Source: an uncultured Luminiphilus sp. | Lineage (GTDB): Bacteria > Pseudomonadota > Gammaproteobacteria > Pseudomonadales > Halieaceae | DNA: 64,000 nt | Assembly (NCBI GenBank): GCA_943789425.1 | Contig: CALSUB010000002.1 | Location: 62,001 to 126,000 of the forward strand | Reading direction: 5' to 3' | Shown: positions 13,260 to 21,877 of the stretch, piece by piece | Layout of the letters: each line of letters starts with the position of its first letter | Position numbering within the stretch: position 1 is the stretch's first letter | Translations under genes and position numbers: made by a program | The notes under the pieces: model-generated | The model's database searches: none | Seen by the model: only the letters and a program-made list of their open reading frames with translations | What the model was told of the DNA's origin: nothing

Positions 13260-14333
13260 TCAACACGGGGAGATCACGCCTTGTTCCACGTGGAACAATT
13301 CAAGAGGATATCCCCCCCATGCCGCCTCTAACGATTCTCGGTCGACAGCGGTTAACACCACCTGCCGCTCAGTACCCAACTCAGTGCATACCGCCGCACG
13401 ATGCGATCGATCAAGCTCTGCCGGCAAGTCGTCAATCAAATAAAGCGGCGCCCGGTGCGACAGAGCCTCTATTAACTTGCCCTGAGCTAGCTTTATCGCC
13501 ACAAACATCAACTTCATTTGGCCTCGCGAAAGCACCTCCGACACCAACACCCCATCCCGGGTCAGTTTGATATCCGCCCTGTGCGGGCCCACCCGCGTAA
13601 ACCCCTGAACCTTGTCTGTTTCTGCGCTTTTATCCAGCGCCGCAGCCAACGTCTCGCGTCGATCCCAACCGGGTCTAAAAACCAGCTCAACACCCTTCAA
13701 GTCATCAGACAATTGCGGTGCGATTTCGCGAAGCTTTTCGCCTAACTGTCTCGCGATCACAGCCCTCGCCGCAGTCAACTGCTCGCCCGTTCGCGCCAAC
13801 TCTTCGCGCCAGGCGCCATCACCGTCGAGTATACCACGGCGAAGCCCTGCATTACGCTGGCGAATCGCTTGTGCATAACGGCGCCAAGCGCCCAAAAATC
13901 CGTGTTCCACGTGGAACAGTGTACCGTCTAATAAGCGGCGCCGGCCTTCCGGGGGGCCCGTCAACAACCCCAACCCATCGGTCTCAACCAGTATTAATGG
14001 CAGTTGCTGCGCTAAATCTGATAACGAAGACACCGGCTCACCCTGGAGTCTTGCCTTGGCGCCCCCATCGCGATACTTCTCAATGCCCATTGTCAGGCTC
14101 CGCCCCTGTTCTCTCAGCCGCCCCACAACACGGCAATACTCCGCGCCATGCTGGATCATAGGCCTAGATTGGTGCGTTCTGAAGGAGCGCCCCACACCCA
14201 ATAGATAGATGGCTTCAAGAAAACTGGTTTTACCGGAGCCATTGGCGCCAAATAACGCCGTCGCACCTGCTGAGAGCGGCACATTAACACCTGAGAGGTT
14301 TCGAACACCCTGAACCTCGACGCTCTCCAGCAT
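13260..14333 (-). CDS. recF: DNA replication and repair protein RecF
   Basis: RecF is an SMC-like ABC ATPase that helps load RecA at gaps with RecO/RecR. The 357-residue protein has Walker A 'GANGSGKT' at residues 29-36, the ABC signature-like 'LSRGQMKLM', and Walker B 'LYLIDDLPAELD'. The family start 'MLESVEVQGVRNL' fixes the ATG. Two perfect parS palindromes are built into the coding sequence, giving near-identical heptapeptides LFHVEHG (internal) and LFHVEQG (near the C-terminus). Confidence 0.95.
   Translation of the reverse strand: MLESVEVQGVRNLSGVNVPLSAGATALFGANGSGKTSFLEAIYLLGVGRSFRTHQSRPMIQHGAEYCRVVGRLREQGRSLTMGIEKYRDGGAKARLQGEPVSSLSDLAQQLPLILVETDGLGLLTGPPEGRRRLLDGTLFHVEHGFLGAWRRYAQAIRQRNAGLRRGILDGDGAWREELARTGEQLTAARAVIARQLGEKLREIAPQLSDDLKGVELVFRPGWDRRETLAAALDKSAETDKVQGFTRVGPHRADIKLTRDGVLVSEVLSRGQMKLMFVAIKLAQGKLIEALSHRAPLYLIDDLPAELDRSHRAAVCTELGTERQVVLTAVDRESLEAAWGGYPLELFHVEQGVISPC
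13282..13297. promoter_or_regulatory. parS site 1 (ParB-binding palindrome)
   Basis: TGTTCCACGTGGAACA is a perfect 16-base palindrome that fits the chromosomal parS consensus bound by ParB. It lies in the last codons of recF, about 11 kb from parA-parB. Chromosomal parS sites usually cluster near oriC, which agrees with this location. Confidence 0.9.
13903..13918. promoter_or_regulatory. parS site 2 (ParB-binding palindrome)
   Basis: A second copy of TGTTCCACGTGGAACA, identical to the one 621 bases away, lies inside recF. Two identical 16-mers within one gene are not expected by chance. Together they probably form a nucleation centre for ParB. Confidence 0.9.
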
Positions 14334-14352
14334 GAACGGTTATCGGCCTCGA

Positions 14353-15465
14353 CTAGAGACGCATTGGCATCACGACATACAGCATTTCAGGCTCTTGCTC
14401 AGTCGGCGCTTCGGCATGCTCCAATAACGCCGAGCTGGCCTCGTCAGACAAGGATAAACGCACATTGGACTGGCTCAGCACCGACAACACATCGAGCAGA
14501 TAACTGACATTGAAACCAATCTCCAACTCTGCCCCTGCATATTTTACCGCCACCACCTCTTCCGCTTGCTCTTGTTCTGGGTTGTTGGCGGTAATGTCTA
14601 ATGTGTTGTCAGACAGCTTTAATCTCACACCTCGATACTTTTCGTTCGATAAAATCGCTGTTCGGGTAAATGCCTGCTTCAGCTCCGCTCTATCACCCAC
14701 AACCGATTTGTCGGGAGATTTCGGGATAACGCGCTCATAATCTGGGAACTTGCCGTCAACTAGCTTCGAAGTGAAGGTAAATTGCTCATTCGATGCACGG
14801 ATATGGTTGCTACCGACGGACAACTGCAGTGGTGCTGCGCCATCCAACAAACGGGACAGCTCTAACACACCTTTGCGGGGAATAATGACGCCCGCATCCG
14901 CAACGTCCACTCGCTCTGGCGCCGTTGCCAACGCCAGGCGATGGCCATCAGTGGCGACCATGCGGAGCCGACCACCCAACACCTCTAAATATAAGCCATT
15001 CAAATAATATCGAACATCTTGTTGTGCCATCGCAAAAGCGGTGCCGTCAATCAGACGCTTCATCAACGACTGACTTAACGCCAAACTGATGGTGCCGGCC
15101 CCGCCCTCTACAGCGGGAAAGTCGGCTGCCGGCAATGTGGACAACGTGAAACGACTGCGGCCCGCTTTCACGGTGGCCTTACCCCCCTCCACAGATAATT
15201 CTATATTAGAACCCTCTGGTAATGATTTACAAATATCGACGAACTTTCTAGCGGGGACCGTGACTTCGCCATCAACACCGGGCGCATCAAGCTCTACCCG
15301 CCCCACTAACTCAACCTCAAGATCCGTGCCCGTCAAAGATAACGTTGTACCGTCTAGCACCAACAACACATTCGATAGGATGGGTAAGGTTTGTCGTCTC
15401 TCGACCACCCCGGCAACCAAATTCAATGGTTTGATCAAGGCGTCGCGGGCGATTGAAAATTTCAT
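14353..15465 (-). CDS. dnaN: DNA polymerase III beta sliding clamp
   Basis: DnaN is the ring-shaped processivity clamp of DNA polymerase III. From ATG at 15465 the product is 370 residues (E. coli 366), beginning 'MKFSIARDALIKPLNLVAGV' like the family. A longer frame opens at 15531, but its extra 22 residues have no family counterpart. Three clamp domains are covered, with 'RRQTLPILSNVLL', 'YYLNGLYLE', 'ATDGHRLAL' and the C-terminal 'YVVMPMRL'. It lies between dnaA and recF in the canonical order. Confidence 0.96.
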   Translation of the reverse strand: MKFSIARDALIKPLNLVAGVVERRQTLPILSNVLLVLDGTTLSLTGTDLEVELVGRVELDAPGVDGEVTVPARKFVDICKSLPEGSNIELSVEGGKATVKAGRSRFTLSTLPAADFPAVEGGAGTISLALSQSLMKRLIDGTAFAMAQQDVRYYLNGLYLEVLGGRLRMVATDGHRLALATAPERVDVADAGVIIPRKGVLELSRLLDGAAPLQLSVGSNHIRASNEQFTFTSKLVDGKFPDYERVIPKSPDKSVVGDRAELKQAFTRTAILSNEKYRGVRLKLSDNTLDITANNPEQEQAEEVVAVKYAGAELEIGFNVSYLLDVLSVLSQSNVRLSLSDEASSALLEHAEAPTEQEPEMLYVVMPMRL

Positions 15466-15532
15466 GGCATTGAACTCATAAGATGTAATGGGCACTGTTG
15501 AACACAATAACAGATCAGACGCCCGACTCACG

Positions 15533-16939
15533 TCAGGTTGTTAAAGACCGCAACAAATTTTGATAGTCTTCACTGATGTCAGGACTGTCGTCTCGTAGCT
15601 CTTTAATTTTACGACAGGCATGCAAAACCGTTGTGTGATCCCGTCCACCGAAGGCATCCCCAATCTCCGGCAAGCTGTGACGCGTCAGTTCTTTTGACAA
15701 CGCCATCGCAACCTGCCTTGGCCTTGCAACGGACCTATTACGCCGCTTCGACAATAGATCCGCGACCTTGATTTTATAGTACTCAGCCACCTTTTTCTTA
15801 ATGTTATCCAACGAAATCTGCTTGTCTTGCAGTGCCAGCAGGTCCTTTAAGCTTTCCTTTATCAGGTCAATGTCAAAGGGCCTACCCGTGAAGTTTGCAC
15901 TGGCGATAACGCGTTTCAAGGCACCCTCCAGCTCACGAACATTAGAGCGTATTCGTTGGGCAATGAAAAAAGCTGCATCGGGCGAAAGCGTGATATGGCT
16001 TTGCTCTGCCTTCTTCATTAAAATCGCGACCCGCGTTTCTAAATCAGGCGGCTCTACCGCCACCGTCAGCCCCCACCCAAAGCGCGACTTCAAGCGCTCT
16101 TCAACACCATCAATTTCTCTCGGGTACCTATCGCAGGTCAGAATCATTTGCTGCCCGCCCTCGAGCAAGGCGTTAAAGGTGTGAAAAAACTCCTCCTGAG
16201 AACGGTCCTTGTTTGCGAAAAACTGGATATCGTCGATTAGCAGCGCATCAACCGAACGATAAAAACGCTTGAAATCATTGATCGCGTTTAACTGCAGTGC
16301 TTTAACCATGTCCGCAACAAACCGCTCAGAATGCAAATACACAATTTTCGCGTCCGGATTCCGACGCCGCATCGCGTTGCCAACCGCGTGCATTAAGTGG
16401 GTCTTTCCGAGCCCGACGCCACCATACAAAAACAACGGATTATAAGAGTCACCTGGGTGTTCAGAAACCTGCTGTGCCGCTGCCAGTGCTAGCTGATTGC
16501 TTTTTCCCTCTACAAAACGCTCAAAGGTATAACCCGCTACTAAATTTGAGGGCGATAGGGAGGCCGCCGGGCTCGGCTTTTTAACCACTGGGGGCATCGG
16601 TGCCCTTGTCAGCGCCCCAGTTAGCGCCACCGCCGGCGCGTCTTGCGCTGGCCTGACCGGTTGAGGAGGCGTCGGTGCCACACCGTCCACCACCGTCACC
16701 AAAACCTGCGCAGAGGCCGGCGCAACGATATCAAGCAGGTAGGTGGCGATCATCGGCACATATTTTTCAGTGACAAAATCCCTGATAAACCGATTGGGCG
16801 CGGCCAATATCAACCCAGACCCCTGCCATTGCGCCTGCAACGGTCGAATCCAGGTATTGAATTGCTGTTGAGGGATATCGCTACCGATACGATTCAAACA
16901 GTGTTCCCAGGGGTCGGTGAGAGGCTGAAGCGCGGCCAA
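15533..16939 (-). CDS. dnaA: Chromosomal replication initiator DnaA (TTG start)
   Basis: DnaA binds DnaA boxes and melts the origin. Domain I ('[20 protein letters not shown]') is followed by a proline/alanine-rich linker, the AAA+ domain ('[18 protein letters not shown]', '[12 protein letters not shown]') and the domain IV helix-turn-helix signature '[16 protein letters not shown]'. I place the start at TTG 16939, giving 468 residues. It has AGGAGA seven bases upstream and opens just before domain I. An in-frame ATG at 16972 has no good ribosome-binding site and would add 11 unlike residues. The weak start codon may limit DnaA synthesis (inference). Confidence 0.95.
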   Translation of the reverse strand: MAALQPLTDPWEHCLNRIGSDIPQQQFNTWIRPLQAQWQGSGLILAAPNRFIRDFVTEKYVPMIATYLLDIVAPASAQVLVTVVDGVAPTPPQPVRPAQDAPAVALTGALTRAPMPPVVKKPSPAASLSPSNLVAGYTFERFVEGKSNQLALAAAQQVSEHPGDSYNPLFLYGGVGLGKTHLMHAVGNAMRRRNPDAKIVYLHSERFVADMVKALQLNAINDFKRFYRSVDALLIDDIQFFANKDRSQEEFFHTFNALLEGGQQMILTCDRYPREIDGVEERLKSRFGWGLTVAVEPPDLETRVAILMKKAEQSHITLSPDAAFFIAQRIRSNVRELEGALKRVIASANFTGRPFDIDLIKESLKDLLALQDKQISLDNIKKKVAEYYKIKVADLLSKRRNRSVARPRQVAMALSKELTRHSLPEIGDAFGGRDHTTVLHACRKIKELRDDSPDISEDYQNLLRSLTT

Positions 16940-17037
16940 TTTGCTGTCTCCTAAGCAGATCCATATCGTCATAACGAGGACGTTTGACCCAGACGAAGTC
17001 TTAATCTCGCTCTCGGCCTACGCACGTCAAGAACGCC

Positions 17038-17066
17038 AGTTATCCACACAGAACCATCTTTATCAA
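17038..17066 (-). promoter_or_regulatory. Candidate autoregulated dnaA promoter
   Basis: On the minus strand, TTGATA (17066-17061) and GATAAC (17044-17039) are spaced by 16 bases, about 100 bases upstream of the dnaA TTG. Each hexamer lies inside a DnaA box, so DnaA binding would occlude RNA polymerase. The hexamers are only fair matches to the sigma-70 consensus. Confidence 0.4.
17040..17048 (+). promoter_or_regulatory. DnaA box, perfect consensus
   Basis: TTATCCACA matches the strict DnaA box. It lies upstream of dnaA and overlaps the proposed -10 of its promoter. Confidence 0.8.
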
Positions 17067-17068
17067 CA
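17060..17068 (+). promoter_or_regulatory. DnaA box, one mismatch
   Basis: TTATCAACA differs from TTATCCACA at one position. It is in the same orientation as the perfect box 11 bases away, which gives a close tandem pair. Confidence 0.6.
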
Positions 17069-17157
17069 CCTTTTTTGTCTAATAAAATCAGATGCTTAAA
17101 ATAAAAACAGCCTCTTAGAGGATCAAAAACGAGTTTGCAAGCTTATTTTAATTCGCC

Positions 17158-17166
17158 TGTGGGTAA
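17158..17166 (-). promoter_or_regulatory. DnaA box, one mismatch, reverse strand
   Basis: TGTGGGTAA reads TTACCCACA on the minus strand, one change from consensus. It faces the tandem pair at 17040-17068. Confidence 0.5.
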
Positions 17167-17394
17167 GCTGTTAGTATCGTTTTGTAAACCTGTGTTTAGT
17201 GATGCTCACAGCGCCCCCATCACCCACCTGTACCAGTGCATACAATGGCCACCAAATTATCAATAGCGCAGCGATATCATTAGGTTAGGTGTGCCTCATC
17301 GGTGTCGCAGTGGGTGATAAGCTGGGTCGGTTGCCGGTGGAGCATTTATTTTTCTCGTGCGGCTTTAAACCATCTGCGAGCTTCTGCTTGGGTC

Positions 17395-17423
17395 TTGCCA
17401 AGCCCCTCAGCTACTCCTATACT
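17395..17423 (+). promoter_or_regulatory. rpmH operon promoter
   Basis: TTGCCA (17395-17400) and TATACT (17418-17423) are separated by exactly 17 bases, a good sigma-70 pair. It is 88 bases upstream of the rpmH ATG and would drive rpmH-rnpA-yidD-yidC and possibly mnmE. Confidence 0.7.
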
Positions 17424-17510
17424 CCGCGCCCGAAAACGAATTGGCTCGATTCTGCCAAAGCGCTTACTACCGTAACGTGCGAGCCAGAATCCATTAGGAA
17501 GGTTTGTGTC

Positions 17511-17645
17511 ATGAAGCGTACATTTCAGCCCAGCGTACTCAAGCGCAAGCGCAGTCACGGCTTTCGCGCCAGAATGGCAACCAAGGCCGGCCGGAAAGTG
17601 TTGGCACGTCGCCGCGCTCGAGGTCGACACAGCCTGTCTGCTTGA
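17511..17645 (+). CDS. rpmH: 50S ribosomal protein L34
   Basis: L34 is a very basic 44-residue large-subunit protein. The sequence starts '[20 protein letters not shown]' and ends with a run of Arg/Ala, the family pattern and length. TAGGAAGG about 10 bases upstream of ATG 17511 serves as ribosome-binding site. The frame is open further upstream, but that part does not resemble L34. It heads the rpmH-rnpA-yidD-yidC cluster. Confidence 0.97.
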   Translation: MKRTFQPSVLKRKRSHGFRARMATKAGRKVLARRRARGRHSLSA

Positions 17646-17674
17646 CCCCAACGGACAGAGCGCAGTATCAGCGC

Positions 17675-18037
17675 ATGCCGTCCTTTCCACTTAAAGCACG
17701 ACTCTCGCAACCTAGCCACTATCGCCGTGTTTTTGATGGTCCTAACGTCAAGGCCAGTAGCAAAGCGTTTCTTTTATTAGCCGTAGAAAATAACGACGGA
17801 CCGTCACGTATCGGCATCATTGTGGCGAAAAAGCATATCCGTCTCGCCTCGCGGAGAAATCGTATTAAACGAATCGTTAGGGAACAGTTTAGGCTGACAC
17901 CGCTGGGTCGCTCAATGGACTTGGTCGTGTTAGCTCGATCACCTGCTGACGAACTCGACAACCCCGCTGTATGGCTGGACATTGCAAAGTTGTGGCATCA
18001 AATCAACGCAACGGCGGACCGCCAATGGGCTGGCTAA
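17675..18037 (+). CDS. rnpA: Ribonuclease P protein component
   Basis: RnpA is the protein cofactor of RNase P, which matures tRNA 5' ends. The 120-residue basic product has the family 'ARLSQPSHYRRVFDG' N-terminus and the RNR motif in 'RLASRRNRIKRIVREQFR'. The reading frame is also open upstream, running across rpmH in another frame. I start at ATG 17675, which matches where RnpA proteins begin. The last 13 bases overlap yidD. Confidence 0.93.
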   Translation: MPSFPLKARLSQPSHYRRVFDGPNVKASSKAFLLLAVENNDGPSRIGIIVAKKHIRLASRRNRIKRIVREQFRLTPLGRSMDLVVLARSPADELDNPAVWLDIAKLWHQINATADRQWAG

Positions 18038-18291
18038 AAACAATCGATCAACACGTTGCCAACGCCTTAGCAATGGTGATTCGTGGATACCAACTGACCC
18101 TCAGCCCCTGGCTCGGAAGACGTTGTCGCTTTCTTCCGACTTGCTCACAATACGGTATCGATGCGCTAAGAACTCATGGTGCAGTGACGGGGTGCTGGCT
18201 TACAGTACACCGTTTGCTGCGTTGCCAACCCGGCTGCGAGGGTGGGTATGATCCCGTCCCAAGCGCACCGCAGCCCCACGAACACAACTGA
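18025..18291 (+). CDS. yidD: Membrane protein insertion efficiency factor YidD
   Basis: YidD is a small inner-membrane-associated protein that aids YidC-dependent insertion. The 88 residues contain the family core 'IRGYQLTLSPWLGRRCRFLPTC' (described here in parts: 'YQLTLSPWLG', 'CRFLPTCSQYG'), a conserved cysteine set and 'GYDPVP' near the end. ATG 18025 gives the usual length. It overlaps the 3' end of rnpA and lies 10 bases before yidC, the standard order. Confidence 0.94.
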   Translation: MGWLKTIDQHVANALAMVIRGYQLTLSPWLGRRCRFLPTCSQYGIDALRTHGAVTGCWLTVHRLLRCQPGCEGGYDPVPSAPQPHEHN

Positions 18292-18301
18292 GACCATCAC
18301 C

Positions 18302-20020
18302 ATGGATATCCAGCGATATGCCCTTTTAGCTGCCAGCGCCCTACTGGGTTTTATGCTGCTGGGAGAATGGACTCGCTACAGCGCCGAGCAAGAGTCTGCG
18401 CAGAGGCCTCAAGTACCCATGGTCGACGCTTTTGCGCCAAGCGCGACAATACCTCGAGCAGCACCTCAAGCAGCACCTCAAGATGTCGCGCCATCTGCTG
18501 ATATTTTAGATCCTGATTTACCGGCCTCACCGGACGTTAGCTTATCGGCACCTGAGCAACTGAGCACGACAGATGACGGCCTGCAGCAGCGGTTCGTTAC
18601 CGTACACACCGACGTACTTGAGGTCATGATTGATCTGCAAGGCGGGGATGTTGTCGGCGCTGGGTTTAAGGATTTTCCTAAGACGCTTGCAGACACATCG
18701 GAGCCCTTTGTATTGCTAGAGCGTAATTCACAGCGAACCTATGTTGCTCAATCAGGCTTAGTAGGCCCTGATGGTATTGATAGGCCTAAGCGCGCGCTCT
18801 ACCGCGCCGAGCGCACCGATTATCAGCAAACAGGGCTGTCTCCCTTAGAGGTTGTGCTCACCTTCAACGACAAAACGAGCGCGGTGACGGTTAGAAAAGT
18901 GTTTGTTTTTGAAGCGGGCAGCCACACCATCACCGTGCTGCACGAAGCAACCAATAACACGCCTAATACCATTCAAATCACCCCTTTTGCGCAAATCAAA
19001 CGGGACACTTCCCCCGCACCGGCAAACAATGACTCAAGCATGGGCATGCAGCCCTTTTTGGGGGCCGCTCTAACACAGCCGGATCAGCGATTTGCAAAAT
19101 TTGACTTTGATGACATGGCGGACGAGCCTTTTAAGGCGGATATTACGGGTGGCTGGGTTGCCATGCTGCAACACTATTTCGTCACGGCATGGGTACCAGA
19201 CGATACGGCCACTTACCGCTATAGCACCCGACAAACTCGTGCTGGGTTCAATATCGTCGGTTATACCGGTCCGGCGCTTAGCATCGCCCCCAGCGAAACA
19301 ACCCGCGTTATTAATCGTCTTTATGTCGGGCCTAAAAACCAACACGTTCTGGGTGATCTCGCCCCCCACTTAGACTTAGTTGTCGATTACGGTTGGCTAT
19401 GGTGGATTGCTCAGCCGCTATTTTGGCTGCTCACCGCCATTCAGTCAGTCGTTATCAACTGGGGCGTCGCCATTATTTGTCTGACGCTGTTGGTAAAACT
19501 GGCATTCTTTAAGCTCTCTGCCGCGGGTTATAAGTCCATGGCAAGAATGCGCAAAGTGCAGCCTCGTATGGCCGCCATCAAAGAAGAATATGCCAACGAC
19601 AAAGCGAAACAATCACAGGCAATGATGGAGCTATACAAAAAAGAGAAAATTAATCCTTTAGGCGGATGTTTACCTATTTTAGTGCAAATGCCTGTTTTTA
19701 TTGCGCTTTACTGGGTGCTGATGGAGTCGGTCGAACTCCGCCAAGCACCGTTCGCACTTTGGATAACCGACCTGTCAGTGATGGACCCTTACTTCGTGCT
19801 ACCCATTTTAATGGGCGCGAGCATGTACTACATGCAGAAGTTAAACCCGGCTCCACCTGACCCTATGCAGGCTAAAATTATGCAGTGGATGCCAATTGTT
19901 TTTACCTTCTTTTTCCTGTGGTTTCCCGCCGGCTTAGTACTTTACTGGCTCTGCAACAATCTGTTGTCTATGGGTCAGCAATACATCATCAATCGAAGCA
20001 TTGATCGCGGCACCCTGTAA
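18302..20020 (+). CDS. yidC: Membrane protein insertase YidC
   Basis: YidC inserts and folds inner-membrane proteins, alone or with Sec. The 572-residue product has an N-terminal transmembrane segment (about residues 6-22), an Ala/Pro/Gln-rich linker with a short duplicated 'AAPQ' unit, the large periplasmic beta-sandwich, and a C-terminal 60KD_IMP domain with five helices ('INWGVAIICLTLLVK', 'NPLGGCLPILVQMPVFIALYWVL'). The hydrophilic-groove arginine is probably the R in 'LSAAGYKSMARMR'-like context, though I cannot align it exactly. ATG 18302 was chosen over an in-frame ATG 60 bases earlier because YidC starts 'MDIQRY'. Confidence 0.96.
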   Translation: MDIQRYALLAASALLGFMLLGEWTRYSAEQESAQRPQVPMVDAFAPSATIPRAAPQAAPQDVAPSADILDPDLPASPDVSLSAPEQLSTTDDGLQQRFVTVHTDVLEVMIDLQGGDVVGAGFKDFPKTLADTSEPFVLLERNSQRTYVAQSGLVGPDGIDRPKRALYRAERTDYQQTGLSPLEVVLTFNDKTSAVTVRKVFVFEAGSHTITVLHEATNNTPNTIQITPFAQIKRDTSPAPANNDSSMGMQPFLGAALTQPDQRFAKFDFDDMADEPFKADITGGWVAMLQHYFVTAWVPDDTATYRYSTRQTRAGFNIVGYTGPALSIAPSETTRVINRLYVGPKNQHVLGDLAPHLDLVVDYGWLWWIAQPLFWLLTAIQSVVINWGVAIICLTLLVKLAFFKLSAAGYKSMARMRKVQPRMAAIKEEYANDKAKQSQAMMELYKKEKINPLGGCLPILVQMPVFIALYWVLMESVELRQAPFALWITDLSVMDPYFVLPILMGASMYYMQKLNPAPPDPMQAKIMQWMPIVFTFFFLWFPAGLVLYWLCNNLLSMGQQYIINRSIDRGTL

Positions 20021-20045
20021 GGTTTGCCCGGAACTCATCTCATTG

Positions 20046-21404
20046 ATGACCGACAGTCACGCACTTGATAGCGATACTATTGTTGCAATTGCCACACCGA
20101 GTGGACGCGGTGGTATCTGCGTTATCCGCTTATCGGGCCCAGCAGCAAAGTCCATCGGAGAACACATAACACAAAGACCTTTAATACCTCGTACTCCAGT
20201 ATTTACCCGTTTTATTGATCAAAACAACATAGCCATCGACGAAGGTATTGCCCTTTATTTTGTCGGGCCCGCGTCTTTTACTGGTGAGGATGTAATCGAG
20301 CTTCATGGCCATGGTGGCGTTGTCATCTCCGATATGTTGCTTGAAATTTGCCTCAATGCGGGGGCTCGCTTGGCGCGCCCAGGCGAATTTTCTGAGCGCG
20401 CGTTTCTCAACAACAAAATGGATCTTACTCAAGCAGAAGGCCTAGCAGATCTTATCGATGCACCGACGCGACGTGCGGCGCGGCAAGCCAGCGCCACACT
20501 GAGAGGTGCTTTTTCGGCTGCGGTGACTGACATCGCCGCGCAATTAATCCAGCTGCGAGTGTATATAGAGGCCGCAATAGACTTTCCCGAAGAAGAGATT
20601 GACTTCTTAGCAGAGGGAAAGGTGGCCGAGTCACTGTCGGCATTACAAAACGCTTTACGTCGCCTACTGGTCTCTGCACGACAAGGTGCACTCATGAATC
20701 GAGGCGCCCAAATAGTGATCACTGGTGTTCCGAACGTAGGCAAAAGCAGCTTATTAAACTGCCTTGCAAAAGATAACATCGCTATCGTGACAAATATCCC
20801 TGGCACAACACGAGATGTCATTAGACAAACTATTACTGTTCAAGGCATTGCCATTGAGTTCTCTGATACCGCAGGCATCCGCGATGCTCGCGATGAGATT
20901 GAAAAAGAGGGCATTCATCGCGCTCACAATGAATTACACAGAGCGGACATCATTATAGAGGTAATCGACGATACCGCTACGAACACTACCAAGGTACTAA
21001 CGCCATCAGAAACTCCATCAATCTGCGTTCACAATAAAATTGATCTGTCAGGACGACCAGCAGGCACCTTCGATAGCGAGTTGACTCAGGGCAACGCAGT
21101 CGGCGTCTCAGCAACAACCGGTGAGGGTATTGCTGCGCTGGAACAGCTTATCGTTGAGTGTTTGGGATTGACCGATACTGGCATAACGTCTGCTTTTAGC
21201 GCTCGCGAACGTCATGTGGTGGCGCTCCAACAGACGACCGAGCTACTGGAACAAGCCATTACTCAATTTAACGCTACTGGCGAAGGTGAACTCTTAGCAG
21301 AGGATTTAAGGGTAATTCATGAGCGGCTGGGGAGCATCACCGGCACCTTTGGCGCTGATGACTTACTCGGTGAAATTTTCGCGTCCTTTTGCATTGGCAA
21401 ATAA
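20046..21404 (+). CDS. mnmE: tRNA modification GTPase MnmE
   Basis: MnmE, with MnmG, makes 5-carboxymethylaminomethyluridine at the tRNA wobble position. The 452 residues (E. coli 454) comprise an N-terminal tetrahydrofolate-binding domain ('ATPSGRGGICVIRLSG'), a helical domain, and an inserted G domain with G1 'GVPNVGKSS', G2 'PGTTRD', G3 'DTAG' and G4 'NKID'. The protein ends with the catalytic 'FCIGK'. ATG 20046 matches the family start. It is separated from its partner mnmG by the origin-like intergenic region. Confidence 0.96.
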   Translation: MTDSHALDSDTIVAIATPSGRGGICVIRLSGPAAKSIGEHITQRPLIPRTPVFTRFIDQNNIAIDEGIALYFVGPASFTGEDVIELHGHGGVVISDMLLEICLNAGARLARPGEFSERAFLNNKMDLTQAEGLADLIDAPTRRAARQASATLRGAFSAAVTDIAAQLIQLRVYIEAAIDFPEEEIDFLAEGKVAESLSALQNALRRLLVSARQGALMNRGAQIVITGVPNVGKSSLLNCLAKDNIAIVTNIPGTTRDVIRQTITVQGIAIEFSDTAGIRDARDEIEKEGIHRAHNELHRADIIIEVIDDTATNTTKVLTPSETPSICVHNKIDLSGRPAGTFDSELTQGNAVGVSATTGEGIAALEQLIVECLGLTDTGITSAFSARERHVVALQQTTELLEQAITQFNATGEGELLAEDLRVIHERLGSITGTFGADDLLGEIFASFCIGK

Positions 21405-21454
21405 GGCCCACAGTGGCTTCACAGCTGCTCAGCTACTCACTGGTTACTCACCCA

Positions 21455-21463
21455 TTATCCACA
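21455..21463 (+). promoter_or_regulatory. DnaA box, perfect consensus
   Basis: TTATCCACA lies in the mnmE-mnmG gap, about 200 bases from the A+T-rich stretch. Confidence 0.75.
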
Positions 21464-21528
21464 TCAAACCTTATTTCGTATAACCTAACCGAAAGAACGC
21501 AACGTTTGCTAGAAACCTTGGGGATAAC

Positions 21529-21537
21529 GATCATCAT
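21529..21537 (-). promoter_or_regulatory. DnaA box, one mismatch, reverse strand
   Basis: TGGGGATAA reads TTATCCCCA on the minus strand, one change from consensus, and faces the perfect box 66 bases away. Confidence 0.5.
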
Positions 21538-21660
21538 AAACTGAGGACAAGTAAGCATCGTGAAAAGCTACCGATTAGCCTTATTTTTATCCTCTGACTA
21601 CCAACAGCTCAAGCAGCGCTAACAAAGGACTTATCAGAGGGCTTTTAGTTCTCTTAAGCC

Positions 21661-21780
21661 CTTGTTAAATATAAATATTCTCGATATATCAACCATTACG
21701 ATAGGGCCTAATAATTATAATATTAAGATTATCAGTCTTTAATAATATGATTATTAATAAGCTTTATTACTCACGATTCT
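21661..21780. other. Very A+T-rich stretch, possible DNA unwinding element
   Basis: Hand counting gives about 15 G+C in 21661-21720 and 12 in 21721-21780, far below the surrounding genes. It has repeated TAATAATATGA/TTATTAATAA-like runs. It sits between the DnaA boxes and mnmG, as an unwinding element would. Confidence 0.55.
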
Positions 21781-21871
21781 GTGTTTAGTGCTGCGTAATG
21801 GTTCATAAGAATTAGCGCATTTCTTACCAGATTCACCAAAACCAAGATTCCATCGGCTCTTGTCGCACGTC

Positions 21872-21877
21872 TATACT
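21872..21877 (+). promoter_or_regulatory. Candidate -10 element for mnmG
   Basis: TATACT lies 30 bases upstream of the mnmG ATG, directly after the A+T-rich stretch. The best -35 at suitable spacing (TTCCAT) is poor. Transcription of gidA/mnmG next to oriC affects initiation in E. coli, so this position is notable. Confidence 0.4.

Larger units (their letters stand above)
16940..17510. other. dnaA-rpmH intergenic region with DnaA boxes (alternative origin candidate)
   Basis: This 571-base gap separates the leftward dnaA cluster from the rightward rpmH operon. It holds one perfect DnaA box (17040-17048), two one-mismatch boxes (17060-17068 and 17158-17166), a moderately A+T-rich stretch (about 17070-17150), and divergent promoters for dnaA and rpmH. 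In Pseudomonas the origin is in this interval, so it could be oriC here. The boxes could instead serve only DnaA autoregulation. No ORF with a ribosome-binding site was seen in it. Confidence 0.6.

Noticed and set aside
17504-17674. An upstream in-frame extension of rnpA that runs across rpmH in another phase
   Set aside because: Thermus-type rnpA/rpmH overlap came to mind, but the extra residues are low complexity and do not resemble RnpA, and ATG 17675 gives the normal protein.
18460-18482. A short direct repeat in yidC (tandem AAPQ codons)
   Set aside because: It lies in the variable linker of YidC, where such simple duplications are ordinary.
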